Assembly: GCF_009932375.1 (NCBI RefSeq)
Contig: NZ_BLJG01000006.1
Location: forward strand, 1-55,202
Direction: 5' to 3'
DNA: 55,202 nt
Source: Pseudomonas juntendi
Lineage (GTDB): Bacteria > Pseudomonadota > Gammaproteobacteria > Pseudomonadales > Pseudomonadaceae
Both the position numbers and the translations under genes were made by a program. How positions within the stretch are numbered: the first letter of the stretch is position 1; every line of letters begins with the position of its first letter. The notes below the pieces were generated by a model. It was not told the origin of the DNA and searched no databases. It saw only the letters and a program-made list of their open reading frames with translations. Shown here piece after piece: positions 1-10,019 of the stretch.

Positions 1-62
1 GAAAGACAGTTGCTCCTACCTTGAACGCGGTTGAGCGGACCCGGCGTGACCGAGCAAGATAA

Positions 63-1487
63 TCAATGCTTGATCATCACATGCCGCACACAGGTGTAGT
101 CCTCCAGCCCATACATCGACATGTCCTTGCCGTACCCCGAGTGTTTCTGCCCGCCGTGGGGCATTTCACTGACCAGCATGAAATGGGTGTTCACCCAGGT
201 GCAGCCATATTGCAGGCGTGCGGCCAGGCGGTGGGCGCGGCCGGTGTCGCGGGTCCAGACCGAGGAGGCCAGGCCGTAGTTGGAGTCGTTGGCCCATTCC
301 AGCGCCTGCGCTTCGTCGCTGAAACGGGTTACCGACACCACCGGGCCGAACACTTCGTTGCGCACGATCTCATCATCCTGCAGGGCGTCGGCCAGCACCG
401 TCGGCTGGAAAAAGTACCCATCGCCCTCGATTGCCTTGCCACCGGTCACCAGGCGAATGTGCGGCTGGGCGATGGCGCGCTGTACCAGGCCGGCGACCTT
501 GTCGCGGTGCTGGGCGCTGATCAGCGGCCCCAGCTCGGTGCCCTCGGCCTCCTGCAGGCCGGGCTTGATGCTGGCGACCGCTTCCCCCAGGCGCTCGACG
601 AAGCGCTCATAGATACCGGCCTGCACATACAGGCGGCAAGCCGCCGTGCAGTCCTGGCCGGCGTTGTAGAAACCGAAGGTGCGAATACCCTCGATCGCGG
701 CATCGATGTCGGCATCATCGAACACCAGGACTGGCGCCTTGCCGCCCAGCTCCATGTGCATGCGCTTCACGCTGTCGGCGGTGGCGCTGATGATATGGGC
801 GCCGGTGGGGATCGAGCCTGTCAGCGACACCATGCGGACCTTGGGGTGCGTAACCAGTGGGTTGCCGACCGTCTGGCCACGGCCAAACAGAATGTTGAGC
901 ACCCCGGCCGGCAGCAGGTCCTTGGCCAGTTCCCCCAGGCGCAAGGCGGTCAACGGGGTCAGCTCGGAGGGTTTGATCACCACCGTGTTGCCGGCCGCCA
1001 GGGCCGGGGCGATCTTCCAGGCCAGCATCATCAGCGGGTAGTTCCACGGTGCAATCGAGGCCACCACGCCCAAGGGGTCGCGACGGATCATCGACGTGTG
1101 GCCCGGCAGGTATTCACCTGCCGCCGAGCCGCCCAGGCAACGCGCGGCACCGGCGAAAAAACGAAACACGTCGGCAATCGCCGGAATTTCGTCGTTGCGC
1201 GCGGCACTCAAGGGTTTGCCGCAGTTCTGCGATTCCAGCCGAGCCAGTTCATCGCCATGTGCCTCAATGGTGTCTGCCAGGTTCAACAACGCCTGGGCGC
1301 GGTCCTTGGGGCTGGTTTGCGACCAACTGTCGAACGCATGGTCAGCGGCACGCACGGCGCTGTCCACCTGGGCTTCGCTGGATTCGTTGATCTGCGCCAG
1401 GGCGGTGCCCAGCGCCGGGTCGAGCACGGTCCAGGTCGGGCCTTGGCCGGCGACCAGTTGGCCATTGATCAGCATCTGCGTTTGCAT
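63..1487 (-). CDS. patD: Gamma-aminobutyraldehyde dehydrogenase (PatD/YdcW-like)
   Basis: NAD(P)-dependent aldehyde dehydrogenase of 474 residues, the usual length of E. coli YdcW/PatD. Visible family marks are the Rossmann region [10 protein letters not shown], the NTVVIKPSE segment, the catalytic Glu in [12 protein letters not shown] and the catalytic Cys in [11 protein letters not shown]. The ATG at 1487 is preferred because its product begins MQTQMLING like the family; an upstream ATG at 1508 would add seven residues. It is the last gene of a five-gene minus-strand operon whose other members encode a polyamine-type ABC importer, the order of E. coli ydcSTUV-patD. The inferred role is oxidation of 4-aminobutyraldehyde from putrescine to GABA; substrate range cannot be read from sequence, so a broader aminoaldehyde activity is possible. 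Confidence 0.85.
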   Translation of the reverse strand: MQTQMLINGQLVAGQGPTWTVLDPALGTALAQINESSEAQVDSAVRAADHAFDSWSQTSPKDRAQALLNLADTIEAHGDELARLESQNCGKPLSAARNDEIPAIADVFRFFAGAARCLGGSAAGEYLPGHTSMIRRDPLGVVASIAPWNYPLMMLAWKIAPALAAGNTVVIKPSELTPLTALRLGELAKDLLPAGVLNILFGRGQTVGNPLVTHPKVRMVSLTGSIPTGAHIISATADSVKRMHMELGGKAPVLVFDDADIDAAIEGIRTFGFYNAGQDCTAACRLYVQAGIYERFVERLGEAVASIKPGLQEAEGTELGPLISAQHRDKVAGLVQRAIAQPHIRLVTGGKAIEGDGYFFQPTVLADALQDDEIVRNEVFGPVVSVTRFSDEAQALEWANDSNYGLASSVWTRDTGRAHRLAARLQYGCTWVNTHFMLVSEMPHGGQKHSGYGKDMSMYGLEDYTCVRHVMIKH

Positions 1488-1504
1488 CGGGTACTCCTCC
1501 AGGG

Positions 1505-2311
1505 TCATTTGCCACTGCCCGCAACGCTGTCGCCGCCACGGGTCAGGTAATAGGCGCCAAGGATCGGCAGCATGGTCACCAACATCACCAGCATGGCTAC
1601 CACATTGGTCACCGGCACGTCGCGCGGCCGGCTGAGCTGGTTGAGCAGCCAGATCGGCAGGGTGCGTTCGTGGCCGGCGGTGAAGGTCGTGACAATGATC
1701 TCATCGAACGACAGGGCAAAGGCCAGCATACCGCCGGCCAGCAGTGCCGAGCCGAGGTTCGGCAGGATGATGTAGCGAAAGGTCTGCCAGCCATCGGCAC
1801 CCAGGTCCATGGAGGCCTCGATCAGGCTGTGTGAGGTGCGCCGCAGGCGGGCGATCACATTGTTGTAGACGATCACCACGCAGAATGTGGCATGGCCGAC
1901 CACGATGGTGAACACCCCGGGCTCCATGCCCAAGGTCTTGAACGCCGAGAGCAGGGCGATGCCGGTGATGATGCCGGGCAGGGCGATGGGCAGGATCAGC
2001 ATCAGCGATATGGCCTCTTTGCCGAAAAAGCTGCGCCGGTACAGTGCGGCCGATGCCAGTGTGCCGAGCACCAGGGCGATCAGGGTCGCCAGGCAGGCGA
2101 CCTGCAACGACAGCTTGATCGCGTCCAGCACATCGGTGCGGGCGAAGGCCACGGCAAACCACTTCAGGGTAAACCCCGTGGGCGGGAAGCTGAATGCTGC
2201 GTCTTCGGTGTTGAAGGCGTACAGGAAGATGATCAGGATCGGGAAATGCAGGAACAACAGCCCGCCCCAGGCCGCCAGGCGCAACCCTACAGAGGCTTGT
2301 TCAGAGTGCAT
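1505..2311 (-). CDS. ydcV: Polyamine-type ABC transporter permease (YdcV/PotC family)
   Basis: Inner-membrane permease of about 268 residues with six predicted hydrophobic segments and the MetI-type EAA signature for the ATPase ([21 protein letters not shown] near the middle). The ATG at 2311 starts [10 protein letters not shown]; it overlaps the end of the upstream permease by 11 bases, so translation is probably coupled. An alternative start at 2353 would add 14 residues rich in Cys and Ser that do not look like a membrane-protein N-terminus. It pairs with the permease at 2301-3212 to form the channel of the importer. Polyamine specificity is inferred from the operon. Confidence 0.88.
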   Translation of the reverse strand: MHSEQASVGLRLAAWGGLLFLHFPILIIFLYAFNTEDAAFSFPPTGFTLKWFAVAFARTDVLDAIKLSLQVACLATLIALVLGTLASAALYRRSFFGKEAISLMLILPIALPGIITGIALLSAFKTLGMEPGVFTIVVGHATFCVVIVYNNVIARLRRTSHSLIEASMDLGADGWQTFRYIILPNLGSALLAGGMLAFALSFDEIIVTTFTAGHERTLPIWLLNQLSRPRDVPVTNVVAMLVMLVTMLPILGAYYLTRGGDSVAGSGK

Positions 2312-3212
2312 CGAAGGCCCCCAGGCGCTTGACGATCGACAGGTACAGCGCAATCAGCACGATCGGCACCAAGGTAAATGCCGCCGCCATCGGCATGTTG
2401 CCAATCGCTCCTTGCTGGGCATAGACCATGCTGCCGATGAAGTAGCCGGGTGGGCCAACCAACTGCGGCACGATGAAGTCGCCAAGGGTAAGCGAGAAGG
2501 TGAAGATCGAGCCGGCGGCGATACCGGGAATCGACAGCGGCAGTATCACCTGCATGAAGGTTTGCCCGGGGCGTGCGCCAAGGTCTGCCGAGGCCTGTAA
2601 CAGCGACGGCGGCAAGCGCTCCAGCGAGGCCTGGATCGGCAGGATCATGAACGGTAGCCAGATGTACACGAACACCATGAAGCGCCCCAGGTGCGAGGTC
2701 GACAGCGTGCTGCCGCCCACGCCCGGCACCGTCAGCACGGCTTGCAGCAGGGCGTCCAGGTGCAGCTGGTGGACGAACCACTGGGCCACCCCTCCCTTGG
2801 CCAGCAGCAGGGTCCAGGCGTAGGTCTTGACGATGTAGCTGGCCCACATCGGCATCATCACGGCGATATAGAAAAATGCCTTGGTCTTGCCGCGGGTGTA
2901 GCGCGCCATGTAGTAGGCGATGGGAAACGCCAGTACCGCGCTGGCCAGTGACACCGCCACCGCCATGCACAGGGTACGCAGGATGATGTCGAAGTTCGAC
3001 GGGTTGAACAGCGCGGCGAAGTTGCCCAGGGTCAGGTCCGGGGTGACCGCCATGGTGAAGTCGTCGAAGGTGTAGAAACCCTGCCACAACAGGTTCAGCA
3101 ACGAGCCCAGGTAGATGGCGCCGAACCAGGTCAGTGGCGGGATCAGCAGCAGGGCCAGGTACAGGTTGGGGCGCCGGTACAGCACATCGGCCAGGCCTCG
3201 GAGCGCGCTCAT
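2301..3212 (-). CDS. ydcU: Polyamine-type ABC transporter permease (YdcU/PotB family)
   Basis: A 303-residue membrane permease with an N-terminal transmembrane helix ([20 protein letters not shown]), five more hydrophobic stretches and an EAA loop ([22 protein letters not shown]) that contacts the ATPase. The larger N-terminal extracytoplasmic region is typical of the PotB-type member of the pair. Its start overlaps the stop of the ATPase gene by 4 bases and its end overlaps the start of the next permease, so the four transport genes form a tight translational unit. Confidence 0.88.
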   Translation of the reverse strand: MSALRGLADVLYRRPNLYLALLLIPPLTWFGAIYLGSLLNLLWQGFYTFDDFTMAVTPDLTLGNFAALFNPSNFDIILRTLCMAVAVSLASAVLAFPIAYYMARYTRGKTKAFFYIAVMMPMWASYIVKTYAWTLLLAKGGVAQWFVHQLHLDALLQAVLTVPGVGGSTLSTSHLGRFMVFVYIWLPFMILPIQASLERLPPSLLQASADLGARPGQTFMQVILPLSIPGIAAGSIFTFSLTLGDFIVPQLVGPPGYFIGSMVYAQQGAIGNMPMAAAFTLVPIVLIALYLSIVKRLGAFDAL

Positions 3213-4246
3213 GGCAATGGCCCTGCGCTTTCCTGCAGCACGGTCATCGCCTCGCGCGGCCAGTGCGCCTGCACCCGCTGCCCGGGTTGCCAGGCCTGGG
3301 GCTGTGCCTGCCAGCGGTCGTTGGCCTGGGTTACTGTCAACAGTTGGCCATTGTCCAGTTGCAACTCGTAACGGGTGGCGCTGCCCTGGTACTGCACATC
3401 GCGCAGCAGGCCGCTGACCTGTACTTCGTGGCTGGTGACCACCAAGTCGCCCAGGCGGATATGCTCAGGGCGGATGGAAAACGGCGCCGGGTGGCCGTTG
3501 AGCGCCCTCGCCAATTCGCCACGCATCACGTTGGACGTGCCGACGAATTCAGCGACGAAGGTGGTGGCGGGTTTCATGTAAAGATTGCGCGGGGTGTCGA
3601 CCTGTTCGATGCGGCCGCGGTTGAACACCGCGACCCGGTCTGACATCGACAGCGCCTCGGTCTGGTCATGGGTGACGAAGATGAAGGTGATGCCTAGCTG
3701 GCGTTGCAGCTTCTTCAGCTCGCCCTGCATCTGTTCGCGCAGCTTGAGGTCCAACGCGCCCAGCGGCTCGTCCAGCAGCAGCACACGGGGCCGGTTGACC
3801 AGTGCCCGCGCCAGGGCCACACGCTGGCGCTGGCCACCCGAAAGCTGCGCCGGCTTGCGCGCGCCGTAGCCGGCCAGGGCCACCATGGCCAGGGCTTGCT
3901 CGGCACGGCTATGGCGCTCGGCCTTGGCCACGCCTTTCACTTTCAAGCCATAGGCGATGTTGTCGAGCACGTTCATGTGCGGGAACAACGCGTAGTCCTG
4001 GAACACGGTATTGACGTCACGCTGGTAGGGCGGCACGCCGGCAGCTTCCAGGCCGTGGATACGGATCGAGCCGCTGCTTGGCTGCTCGAAGCCGGCGATC
4101 AGGCGCAGGCAGGTGGTCTTGCCGGAGCCGGACGGGCCGAGCATGGAGAAGAACTCCCCATCGCTGATGTCGATGCTGACCTGGTCTACGGCCTTGACCT
4201 CGCCGAAGCTACGGGAAACCTGAGTGAACTGGACGGCTAGGGGCAT
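3209..4246 (-). CDS. ydcT: Polyamine-type ABC transporter ATP-binding protein (YdcT/PotA family)
   Basis: Cytoplasmic ATPase of 345 residues that powers the importer. It shows Walker A GPSGSGKTT, Q-loop FQDYALFPH, signature LSGGQRQR, Walker B VLLLDEPLGALD and H-loop FVTHDQTEA, followed by a C-terminal TOBE-type regulatory domain (FSIRPEHIRLGD onward). The ATG at 4246 (MPLAVQFTQ) is chosen; the longer frame to 4333 adds 29 Arg-rich residues lying in the gap to the preceding gene. Its stop overlaps the ydcU start by 4 bases. The substrate is inferred from its neighbours. Confidence 0.88.
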   Translation of the reverse strand: MPLAVQFTQVSRSFGEVKAVDQVSIDISDGEFFSMLGPSGSGKTTCLRLIAGFEQPSSGSIRIHGLEAAGVPPYQRDVNTVFQDYALFPHMNVLDNIAYGLKVKGVAKAERHSRAEQALAMVALAGYGARKPAQLSGGQRQRVALARALVNRPRVLLLDEPLGALDLKLREQMQGELKKLQRQLGITFIFVTHDQTEALSMSDRVAVFNRGRIEQVDTPRNLYMKPATTFVAEFVGTSNVMRGELARALNGHPAPFSIRPEHIRLGDLVVTSHEVQVSGLLRDVQYQGSATRYELQLDNGQLLTVTQANDRWQAQPQAWQPGQRVQAHWPREAMTVLQESAGPLP

Positions 4247-4348
4247 ACGCGGTTCTCTGTTGTTCTCGTATTGCCTGTATCGGCCCTGTCGCCGGCAGCC
4301 GGCCCGCACTGGGGTCACACGACAGGGCCGCAACAGGCGAAGAAACCC

Positions 4349-5500
4349 TCAGCGCCCACCCATGATGGCAATGTAATCTTGAGTCCAGCGGCTATACGGC
4401 ACGAACTTGCCACCCTGGGCCTGCGGGGTTTTCCAGAAGGCGATCTTGTCGAAGTTGTCGAAGCCGTTGGTCTTGCAACCCTCGGCGCCGAGCAACTCGT
4501 TGCCACTGCAGGCTGCCGGCACCGCCGGCAAAGAGCCGAACCAGGCGGCCACGTCACCCTGCACCTTCGGTTGCAGCGACCAGTCCATCCATTGATAGGC
4601 GCAGTTGGGGTGCTTGGCGTCGGTGTGCAGCATGGTGGTATCGGCCCAGCCGGTAGCGCCCTCCTTGGGGATGGTCGACGCCACGGGCTGGTGCTCGGCC
4701 TTCAGGCCATTGACCATGTAGCCCCACGAACTGGAGGCGACCACGCCTTCGTTCTTCACGTCGCTCATCTGCACTGTGGCGTCGTGCCAGTAGCGGTGGA
4801 TCAGCGGTTGCTGCTGGCGCAGCAGTTCGAGCACCGCCTGGTATTGCGTCTCGGTCAGTTCATACGGGTCCTGGATGCCCAGTTCCGGTTTGGCCGACTT
4901 CAGGTACAGCGCCGCGTCCGCGATGTAGATCGGCCCGTCATACGCCTGTACGCGGCCTTTGTTCGGCTTGCCATCGGGCAGGTCCTGCGGCACGAACACC
5001 ACGCCCCAGCTGGTCGGTGCCTGCTTGAACGTGTTGGTGTTGTACAGCAGCACGTTCGGTCCCCACTGGTACGGGGTGCCATAGACCTGTTTGTCGACCA
5101 CATACCAGCCACCGTTCTGCAGGCGCGGGTCGATGTTTTTCCAGTTGGGGATCAAGGCGGTGTTGATCGGTTGCACCCGTTTGCCGGCGATCAGCCGTAA
5201 CGAGGCATCGCCCGAGGCGGTAACCAGGTCGTAGCCCCCCTTGGCCATCAGGCTGACCATTTCGTCCGAGGTGGCAGCGGTTTTCACGCTGACCTTGCAG
5301 CCGGTTTGCTGTTCGAAGCCGGTCACCCAGTCATACGCCTTGTCGCTTTCACCGCGCTCGATGTAGCCGGGCCAGGCGACGATGTCCAGGCGCCCTTCGC
5401 CAGGCCCCAGGGCCTTGGGCGGTTCGGCGGCCAGCAGGCCGGTACTGGCCAGCACGGCACAGGTGGTGGCGCCGAGCAATGCGGTCTTGTGCACGGGCAT
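4349..5500 (-). CDS. ydcS: Polyamine-type ABC transporter substrate-binding protein (YdcS/PotD family)
   Basis: Periplasmic solute-binding protein of 383 residues (E. coli YdcS is close to this length). The N-terminus is a Sec signal peptide (hydrophobic TALLGATTCAVLASTGLLAA followed by EPP), then a PotD/PotF-type fold beginning LDIVAWPGYIERG. The ATG at 5500 is preferred over 5587 because it places the signal peptide at the N-terminus; GAGGG lies just upstream. It is the first gene of the operon, so the promoter should lie in 5501-5657. The ligand is probably a polyamine such as putrescine or spermidine; the sequence alone does not settle which. Confidence 0.87.
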   Translation of the reverse strand: MPVHKTALLGATTCAVLASTGLLAAEPPKALGPGEGRLDIVAWPGYIERGESDKAYDWVTGFEQQTGCKVSVKTAATSDEMVSLMAKGGYDLVTASGDASLRLIAGKRVQPINTALIPNWKNIDPRLQNGGWYVVDKQVYGTPYQWGPNVLLYNTNTFKQAPTSWGVVFVPQDLPDGKPNKGRVQAYDGPIYIADAALYLKSAKPELGIQDPYELTETQYQAVLELLRQQQPLIHRYWHDATVQMSDVKNEGVVASSSWGYMVNGLKAEHQPVASTIPKEGATGWADTTMLHTDAKHPNCAYQWMDWSLQPKVQGDVAAWFGSLPAVPAACSGNELLGAEGCKTNGFDNFDKIAFWKTPQAQGGKFVPYSRWTQDYIAIMGGR

Positions 5501-5550
5501 GGGTGTTCCCTCTTGTTGGAGATTGTGGTCGCGGCAGTGGTCGAGTCTAG

Positions 5551-5565
5551 TTGGCTTTTTGCCAG
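5551..5565 (-). promoter_or_regulatory. Possible operator or promoter element upstream of ydcS
   Basis: A short inverted repeat, TGGC-N5-GCCA (arms 5552-5555 and 5561-5564), lies about 50 bases upstream of the ydcS start, with a TTGACT-like hexamer beside it on the minus strand. The spacing to any -10 is poor, so this is only a candidate regulator or promoter site. Confidence 0.25.
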
Positions 5566-5657
5566 TCAATGCAACATCCAGAAGCAAATCCGCGCATGGT
5601 CCTTTACCGGGCAGGCCTTACTCTGGCGGATGACTTCCCATGCCTGGAGACTTGCAC

Positions 5658-6341
5658 ATGAACACCCGTGGCTTGCTGGACCAACTGCTCAAATCTGGCC
5701 AGGAGTTGCTGAACAAATCCTCTGCTTCCGGCAAACCCGGCGCTGGCGCCAGCGGGCTAGGCGGCCTGTTGTCCGGGGCCGGTGGTGGCTTGCTGGGCGG
5801 TGGCGCACTGGGCGTGCTGCTGGGCAACAAGAAGGCGCGCAAATATGGGGGCAAGGCCCTGACCTATGGTGGCCTCGCGGCACTCGGGGTGCTGGCCTAC
5901 AAGGCCTACGGCAACTGGCAGGCGCGCCAGCAGGTGGCTGCCAGCGAGCCGCAGACGGTCGACCGCTTGCCGCCGGCCCAGGTCGAGCAGCACAGCCAGG
6001 CGGTGTTGCGGGCGCTGGTGGCTGCGGCCAAGTCCGACGGCCATATCGACGAACGCGAACGGGCGCTGATCGAAGGTGAGTTCACCCGCCTGGACAGCGA
6101 CCGCGAGTTGCAGCATTGGCTGCACGCCGAACTGAACAAGCCGCTGGACCCGGCTGAAGTCGCCCGCGCCGCACAGACGCCCGAGATGGCTGCCGAGATG
6201 TACCTGGCCAGCATGATGATGGTCGACCAGGAAAACTTCATGGAGCGCGCCTACCTCGATGAGCTGGCCCGCCAGTTGCGTCTGGACCCGGGTTTGCGCC
6301 AGGAGTTGGAGAGCCAGGTGCGGTTAGCCGCAGGCCAGTAA
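5658..6341 (+). CDS. DUF533 / TerB-like protein (YebE family)
   Basis: A 227-residue protein. Residues about 1-30 are a polar helix, about 35-85 are very Gly/Ala-rich and hydrophobic (possible membrane-associated segment), and about 110-225 form an acidic all-helical TerB-like domain including AAKSDGHIDERERALIEGEF, whose DGHID acidic cluster is typical of metal-binding TerB/YebE proteins. The ATG at 5658 (MNTRGLLDQLLK) is preferred to the one at 5640. It stands alone between the divergent polyamine operon and the wsp operon. The biochemical role of YebE proteins is not established; the tellurite-resistance label is by family only. Confidence 0.8.
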   Translation: MNTRGLLDQLLKSGQELLNKSSASGKPGAGASGLGGLLSGAGGGLLGGGALGVLLGNKKARKYGGKALTYGGLAALGVLAYKAYGNWQARQQVAASEPQTVDRLPPAQVEQHSQAVLRALVAAAKSDGHIDERERALIEGEFTRLDSDRELQHWLHAELNKPLDPAEVARAAQTPEMAAEMYLASMMMVDQENFMERAYLDELARQLRLDPGLRQELESQVRLAAGQ

Positions 6342-6353
6342 GCGACGCGGTCC

Positions 6354-6473
6354 TTGTGGGAGCGGCCTTGTGTCGCGAAAGGGCTGCGCAGCAGCCCCAA
6401 AGATTTTAGCTTCGCCGCATGAAATGCCGGGGCCGCTGCGCGGCCCTTTCGCGACACAAGGCCGCTCCCACAA
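6354..6473. repeat. Long inverted repeat (REP/BIME-type)
   Basis: Two perfectly complementary 31-base arms (6354-6384 and 6443-6473) carry the core GTGGGAGCGGCCTTGTGTCG and enclose about 58 bases with further internal hairpins. The same arms occur at 27758-27874. It sits just after the YebE-like gene and before the wspA promoter and could work as a transcription block. Confidence 0.85.
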
Positions 6474-6564
6474 ACGAAGCGACTTTTCCATGATGGGCTC
6501 CGTCCATTAGCGGGGATGCCAGGTTACCCCACATTTCACCCGCAAAAGCGTAAGGCCTCTAGGC

Positions 6565-6570
6565 TATACT
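6565..6570 (+). promoter_or_regulatory. Candidate -10 element for the wsp operon
   Basis: TATACT lies 44 bases upstream of the wspA GTG. No good -35 hexamer is visible at the right distance, so a transcription start near 6577 is only a suggestion. Confidence 0.4.
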
Positions 6571-6613
6571 TCGGCGATTTTCCCCGCTCGTTGTGAATTC
6601 CTGAGGGCTGAAT

Positions 6614-8236
6614 GTGAAGAACTGGACGTTGCGCCAACGGATCCTGGCAAGTTTCGCCGTGATAATCGCCATCATGCTGCTGATGATCGTGGCCGCCTAC
6701 TCGCGGTTGGCCGCCATCGAAACCGCCGAAGCCGCCGTAGGTACAGACAGCATTCCCGGGGTCTACTACAGCTCGATGATCCGCAGCGCCTGGGTCGACA
6801 GCTACGTCACCAGCCAACAGTTGGTCGGGCTGTCCAACCACCGGGAAATCACACCGGGCGACATGGAACTGTTCAAGAGTTTCGAAGACCGGCTGAAGCA
6901 ATTCATGGCCAGTTACCAGAGCACCATTCAGGGCCATGACGACCAGGCCCGCTTCGACAGCTTCGTGCAGCTTGAAGAAAACTACATGAAGATTGTCGGC
7001 CAGGTGCTCGATGCCTACCGTCAGCGCAACTACGCCGAAGCCCAGCGCCTGATCAACGACGTACTCACGCCCGCCTGGGTCGACGGTCGCAAGCACCTGA
7101 ACGATGTCATCGAGAACAACCGCGCCTCCGCTGATGCCGCCACCCGCGATATCGTCAGTGCCGTGACCACCGCCAAGGGCAGCATGATCGTCTCGCTGTT
7201 GCTGGCCATTGTCGCAGCCGGGGTGTGCGGGCTGTTGCTGATGCGCGCCATCACCGCGCCCATGCAGCGTATCGTCCAAGCCCTCGACAAGCTGCGTTCG
7301 GGTGACCTGAGCGTGCGCCTGAGCCTGGAACGCAAGGATGAGTTCGGCGCCATCGAGAGCGGCTTCAACGAAATGGCCGAAGCGCTGGCGAACCTGGTGG
7401 CCCAGGCCCAGCGCTCGTCGGTGCAGGTCACCACGTCGGTTACCGAGATCGCCGCCACCTCCAAGCAGCAGCAGGCCACTGCCACCGAAACCGCAGCCAC
7501 CACCACGGAAATCGGCGCCACCTCGCGGGAAATTGCCGCCACTTCGCGTGACCTGGTGCGCACCATGACTGAAGTCACTTCGGCCGCCGACCAGGCCTCC
7601 AGCCTGGCCGGCTCCGGCCAGCAGGGCCTGGCCCGCATGGAAGAGACCATGCACCAGGTGATGGGCGCCGCCGACCTGGTCAACGCCAAGCTGGGCATCC
7701 TCAACGAGAAAGCCAGCAACATTACCCAGATGGTGGTGACGATCGTCAAGGTGGCCGACCAGACCAACCTGTTGTCGCTCAACGCCGCCATCGAGGCGGA
7801 AAAGGCTGGTGAGTATGGCCGTGGCTTTGCCGTGGTGGCCACCGAGGTGCGGCGCCTGGCCGACCAGACCGCCGTGGCCACTTACGATATCGAGCAGATG
7901 GTGCGCGAGATCCAGTCGGCGGTGTCGGCCGGGGTCATGGGCATGGACAAGTTTTCCGAAGAAGTGCGCCGGGGCATGTTCGAAGTGCAGCAGGTCGGCG
8001 AGCAACTGAGCCAGATCATTCACCAGGTACAGGCCTTGGCACCGCGCGTGCTGATGGTCAACGAAGGCATGCAGGCCCAGGCCACCGGTGCCGAGCAGAT
8101 CAACCAGGCGTTGGCCCAGCTCAGTGATGCCAGCACCCAGACCGTCGAGTCGCTGCGCCAGGCCAGCTTTGCCATCGATGAGCTTAGCCAGGTGGCCGCA
8201 GGCTTGCGTGGCGGCGTGTCGCGTTTCAAAGTCTGA
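6614..8236 (+). CDS. wspA: Surface-sensing chemoreceptor WspA
   Basis: Methyl-accepting chemotaxis protein of 540 residues and the input of the Wsp pathway. It has a transmembrane helix at about 10-31, a periplasmic four-helix-type sensor to about 187, a second membrane helix at about 188-210, a HAMP domain, then a long cytoplasmic coiled coil with the conserved signalling tip ([20 protein letters not shown], near residues 395-415). No C-terminal CheR-tethering pentapeptide is present. The start is GTG, preceded by GAGGG; an out-of-frame ATG TGA overlaps it. P. aeruginosa WspA begins with almost the same residues (from memory). It should be modified by WspC and WspF and signal through WspB/WspD to WspE. 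Confidence 0.95.
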   Translation: MKNWTLRQRILASFAVIIAIMLLMIVAAYSRLAAIETAEAAVGTDSIPGVYYSSMIRSAWVDSYVTSQQLVGLSNHREITPGDMELFKSFEDRLKQFMASYQSTIQGHDDQARFDSFVQLEENYMKIVGQVLDAYRQRNYAEAQRLINDVLTPAWVDGRKHLNDVIENNRASADAATRDIVSAVTTAKGSMIVSLLLAIVAAGVCGLLLMRAITAPMQRIVQALDKLRSGDLSVRLSLERKDEFGAIESGFNEMAEALANLVAQAQRSSVQVTTSVTEIAATSKQQQATATETAATTTEIGATSREIAATSRDLVRTMTEVTSAADQASSLAGSGQQGLARMEETMHQVMGAADLVNAKLGILNEKASNITQMVVTIVKVADQTNLLSLNAAIEAEKAGEYGRGFAVVATEVRRLADQTAVATYDIEQMVREIQSAVSAGVMGMDKFSEEVRRGMFEVQQVGEQLSQIIHQVQALAPRVLMVNEGMQAQATGAEQINQALAQLSDASTQTVESLRQASFAIDELSQVAAGLRGGVSRFKV

Positions 8237-8241
8237 CCGCG

Positions 8242-8748
8242 ATGACCGACACGCAAGCGCCGGCCGCACAGCCGGGCAACGCCAAGGGGGCGCTGTACCT
8301 GCAGTTCCGTATCAGGGAACAACGCTTTGCCCTGAGCGTGCACGAGGTGATCGAAGTGCTGCCACTTCGGCCACTCAAGCCGATTGCCCGGGCGCCAGCC
8401 TGGGTGGCGGGTATTCTGGCCCACCGTGGCCTGCTCATACCCGTCATCGACCTGGCCGCGCTCAGCTTCGGCCAGCCGGCGGCGCAGCGCACCAGCACCC
8501 GGCTGGTACTGGTGCACTACCGGGCTGGGCTGCAGCTGGGGCTGGTGCTGGAGCAGGCAACCGAGACCCTGCGCTGCCAGCCCGATGAGTTCCAGCCCTA
8601 TGGTGTAGACATGGGCGAAGCCCCTTACCTGGGGCCGGTGCGTCAGGATGCCCTTGGCATGCTGCAGCGCATCGAAGTCAATGACCTGCTGCCCGACGCC
8701 GTGCACGCATTGCTGTACACGCAGGGCCCGACCGGGGGGCCGACATGA
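8242..8748 (+). CDS. wspB: CheW-like coupling protein WspB
   Basis: A 168-residue single-domain CheW protein (QFRIREQRFALSVHEVIEVLPL, GILAHRGLLIPVIDLAALS) that links the receptor WspA to the kinase WspE in the membrane array. It starts 5 bases after wspA and its stop overlaps the wspC start by 4 bases. One of two CheW proteins in the operon, the other being WspD. Confidence 0.92.
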   Translation: MTDTQAPAAQPGNAKGALYLQFRIREQRFALSVHEVIEVLPLRPLKPIARAPAWVAGILAHRGLLIPVIDLAALSFGQPAAQRTSTRLVLVHYRAGLQLGLVLEQATETLRCQPDEFQPYGVDMGEAPYLGPVRQDALGMLQRIEVNDLLPDAVHALLYTQGPTGGPT

Positions 8749-10019
8749 CCGAACAGCGTTTTTTCCGTTTCTTGCGTGAGCGTATTGGCCTGGATGTGGA
8801 GTCTGTCGGCACGCCGATGGTCGAGCGTGCACTGCGCCAGCGCAGCGTAGCGGTGGGCGCTGCCGATCTGGACGACTACTGGCTGCGCCTGCAGCAGTCC
8901 GGTGAAGAGCAACAGGCACTGATCGAAGCGGTGATCGTGCCAGAGACCTGGTTCTTCCGGTACCCCGAGTCCTTCACCGCGCTGGCGGCCCTGGCGCACA
9001 AGCGCCGTGCCGAACTGGACGGCGCGCGGCCGCTGCGGTTGCTCAGCCTGCCGTGCTCGACGGGCGAGGAGCCCTATTCGCTGGCCATGGCGTTGTTTGA
9101 TGCCGGTATGGCGCCGGGGGCGTTTCTGGTCGATGGCATGGACATCAGCCCCAGCTCGGTGGCCAAGGCCGGGCAGGCCGTGTATGGCCGCAATGCCTTT
9201 CGCGGCAGCGAGCTGGGTTTTCGCGAGCGTTACTTCGATGTGGTCGACGAAGGCCACCGCCTGCACGAGCGGGTACGCCAGCAAGTCAGCCTGCAGGTAG
9301 GCAATGTGCTCGACCCGCTGCTGGCCAGCCGCGATGGCCTGTATGACTTCGTGTTCTGTCGCAACCTGCTGATCTACTTCGACGTGCCGACCCAGCAACG
9401 CGTCTTCGAAGTGCTCAAGCGCCTGCTGCACCCACAGGGGGTGCTGTTCATCGGTCCGGCCGAGGGCAGCCTGTTGGCGCGTCTGGGCATGCGCCCGCTG
9501 GGGATCGCCCAGTCGTTTGCCTACGTACGAGACCCAGGCAGCAGCACGCCTGCGCCGGCGGCAGCGGCAGCACCTGCCAGGCGCAGTTGGCCGGGGCCCG
9601 GGCCTGCCGGGTATTCGCAGCCGGCCTTGCCGGTGCCGCGGCCGCAGCGTGCGCTGCCGGTGGTGGCCCGGCCAGCGCCGGCCCGCGAGGCTGCGGGTGA
9701 GGGCCCCAGCGAACTGCTGGCCGGCATCGCCCGGCTGGCCAATGCCGGCGCCAGCGCACAGGCTCGCCACGAATGCCAGCGCTACCTGGGCCAATACCCG
9801 CCGTCGGCGCAGGTGTATTACTGGCTGGGGCTGCTCAGCGATACAGAGGGCGACGCACAGCAAGCGCTGACCCACTACCGCAAAGCGCTGTATCTGGAGC
9901 CACAACACCCCGAGGCGTTGCTGCACCTGGCGGCCCTGCTTGCGGCCCAGGGTGACCTGGCCGGGGCCAGGCGCCTGCAGGAGCGGGCGGCGCGGGCTGG
10001 GCGGGAGTCTGAACGGTGA
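8745..10019 (+). CDS. wspC: CheR-type methyltransferase with TPR tail, WspC
   Basis: SAM-dependent glutamate methyltransferase of 424 residues that methylates WspA. The N-terminal helical CheR domain is followed by the SAM-binding core with LPCSTGEEPYSLAMAL near residue 102 and CRNLLIYFD near 205. After a Pro/Ala-rich linker (about 265-310) there is a tetratricopeptide region (about 325-415; YYWLGLLSDTEGDAQQAL, HYRKALYLEPQHPEAL), as in other WspC proteins. It overlaps both neighbours by 4 bases. Loss of WspC is known to reduce Wsp output in related species. Confidence 0.93.
   Translation: MTEQRFFRFLRERIGLDVESVGTPMVERALRQRSVAVGAADLDDYWLRLQQSGEEQQALIEAVIVPETWFFRYPESFTALAALAHKRRAELDGARPLRLLSLPCSTGEEPYSLAMALFDAGMAPGAFLVDGMDISPSSVAKAGQAVYGRNAFRGSELGFRERYFDVVDEGHRLHERVRQQVSLQVGNVLDPLLASRDGLYDFVFCRNLLIYFDVPTQQRVFEVLKRLLHPQGVLFIGPAEGSLLARLGMRPLGIAQSFAYVRDPGSSTPAPAAAAAPARRSWPGPGPAGYSQPALPVPRPQRALPVVARPAPAREAAGEGPSELLAGIARLANAGASAQARHECQRYLGQYPPSAQVYYWLGLLSDTEGDAQQALTHYRKALYLEPQHPEALLHLAALLAAQGDLAGARRLQERAARAGRESER

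Noticed and set aside
5501..5657. Sigma-54 promoter for the polyamine operon
   Set aside because: TGGCA is present but not followed by GC at the required distance, so the -24/-12 pattern is not met.
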